Below, piece after piece: positions 63,273-64,000 of a stretch of DNA of 64,000 bases (its first letter is position 1; every line of letters starts with the position of its first letter). Under the pieces are notes generated by a model. The model saw only the letters and a list, made by a program, of their open reading frames with translations. It did no database searches and was not told where the DNA came from. The position numbers and the translations under genes are program-made. Source of the DNA: Burkholderia sp. Ac-20365 (lineage in GTDB: Bacteria; Pseudomonadota; Gammaproteobacteria; Burkholderiales; Burkholderiaceae); assembly GCF_017104715.1 (NCBI RefSeq), contig NZ_JAAGPI010000011.1:62001-126000 (forward strand). Reading direction: 5' to 3'.

Positions 63273-64000
63273 ATGAAGCTCGCGTTTCGCAAGATGCGGC
63301 TGGTCGCGCATCTGCTTTACGGCATGTGGGTGGTCTGGACGCGTTTTCCGCGCGCAAGCGCGCAGCAGCGTCTGGCGTTGAACCGCGCGTGGTCGCTGCG
63401 GATGCTGCAGTTGTGCGGCATGCGTCTTGTCGTGCATAACGATGACGCGCGGCTCGATGAAGGCGCGCTGGTTGTCGCGAACCATATTTCGTGGATCGAT
63501 ATCTACGTGATCAACGCGTGGCGGCCGACGCCGTTTGTGTCGAAGGCTGAGATACGCAAGTGGCCGGTGGTCGGGTGGTTGGCTGAACAACTCGGCACGG
63601 TGTTCATCCAGCGGGAGAAGCGTAGCGACGCGAAGCGGATCATGCATGAACTCGCTAACCGGTTGAACGCCGGCGAGCTGATGTGCGTGTTCCCGGAAGG
63701 CACGACGACGGATGGTGTGCAGTTGCTGCCGTTCCACGCGAACATGTTCCAGGCGGCGGTGTCGGCGTCACGGCCGGTGCAGCCCGTGTGCATGATGTAT
63801 GAGGATGCGCAGGGAAGGCAGTCGACGGCGCCTGCTTATATCGGTGAGATGTCGCTTGGGCAGTCGCTTGATGCGTTGCTGCGCGGCGGGCCGCTGACGG
63901 CGCATGTGTATGTCGGTGCGGCGCTTGCGCCGGGTGCTGACAGGCGGTTGCTGGCGGCGGAGGCGGAGGCTTCCATCGCTGCCGCGCTGAATGCGCTGCA
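63273..64000 (+). CDS. plsC: 1-acyl-sn-glycerol-3-phosphate acyltransferase family protein, 3' end missing
   Basis: About 242 residues are visible before the window ends. The N-terminus MKLAFRKMRLVAHLLYGMWV is a membrane-anchoring helix. The acyltransferase motif NHxxxxD is present as VANHISWIDIYV, and the phosphate-binding motif as CVFPEGTTTDG. Such enzymes acylate lysophosphatidic acid or related lysolipids at the inner membrane. The gene follows pyrC by 55 bp and may belong to the same transcript. The symbol is given for the family; a more specific acyltransferase is possible. Confidence 0.88.
   Translation, partial: MKLAFRKMRLVAHLLYGMWVVWTRFPRASAQQRLALNRAWSLRMLQLCGMRLVVHNDDARLDEGALVVANHISWIDIYVINAWRPTPFVSKAEIRKWPVVGWLAEQLGTVFIQREKRSDAKRIMHELANRLNAGELMCVFPEGTTTDGVQLLPFHANMFQAAVSASRPVQPVCMMYEDAQGRQSTAPAYIGEMSLGQSLDALLRGGPLTAHVYVGAALAPGADRRLLAAEAEASIAAALNAL

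Overview
The window looks like chromosomal DNA of a Burkholderiaceae bacterium, most likely Paraburkholderia or a close relative. Reasons: high G+C with strongly GC-ending codons; a groES-groEL operon with a CIRCE operator; a ruvX-pyrR-pyrB-pyrC order next to yqgE; a xylAFGH locus with an AraC-type XylR; and a PilJ-N/NarK pair. I see no tRNA, rRNA, CRISPR array, phage or insertion sequence with a transposase.

Layout. 1-1411: end of rarD and a LysE-type exporter. 1456-2212: first copy of a composite palindromic repeat. 2234-8132: three-gene RND efflux operon on the minus strand. 8472-9945: bacterioferritin-like protein and two small exported proteins. 10017-12112: OmpR/EnvZ-type two-component system. 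12193-19513: a carbohydrate block (GH133 glucosidase, GH63-like glucosidase, zwf, ROK glucokinase) that would release glucose from a glucan and feed it as glucose 6-phosphate into the oxidative pentose-phosphate/Entner-Doudoroff route. 19643-21211: PEBP-like protein and aldo/keto reductase. 21440-26098: a probable light-response module (lipocalin, LOV histidine kinase with receiver, GAF-GGDEF cyclase, LitR-like MerR regulator). 26357-33997: LacI regulator and a beta-galactoside ABC-uptake/GH42 operon, followed by the second repeat copy at 34130-34897. 34906-39136: small secreted protein, TetR/SDR pair, PepSY protein, galM. 39168-46705: xylR, third repeat copy (40447-41100), xylA and the xylFGH transporter; xylulokinase is not in the window. 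47157-49344: soluble P-box/PilJ-N protein and a NarK transporter. 49757-52190: zinc-ribbon membrane protein, a small protein and a GAF protein. 52632-54735: groESL. 54881-57166: CysC, divergent ThiD, rubredoxin. 57546-64000: unknown protein, yqgE, ruvX, pyrR, pyrB, a pyrC-like pseudoenzyme and the start of a lysophospholipid acyltransferase.

The most unusual signal is the repeat family. There are three copies of about 650-760 bp, each built as nested inverted repeats around a short core, with one 34-bp and one 32-bp palindrome in fixed polarity. The unique DNA around every copy has a strand-composition flip: G+T-rich on the left, A+C-rich on the right, whatever the orientation of the copy, and this reaches into neighbouring coding sequence as shifted codon third bases. 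This fits recurrent breakage at the palindromes with C-to-T change on the exposed 3' strands, although that mechanism is inference.
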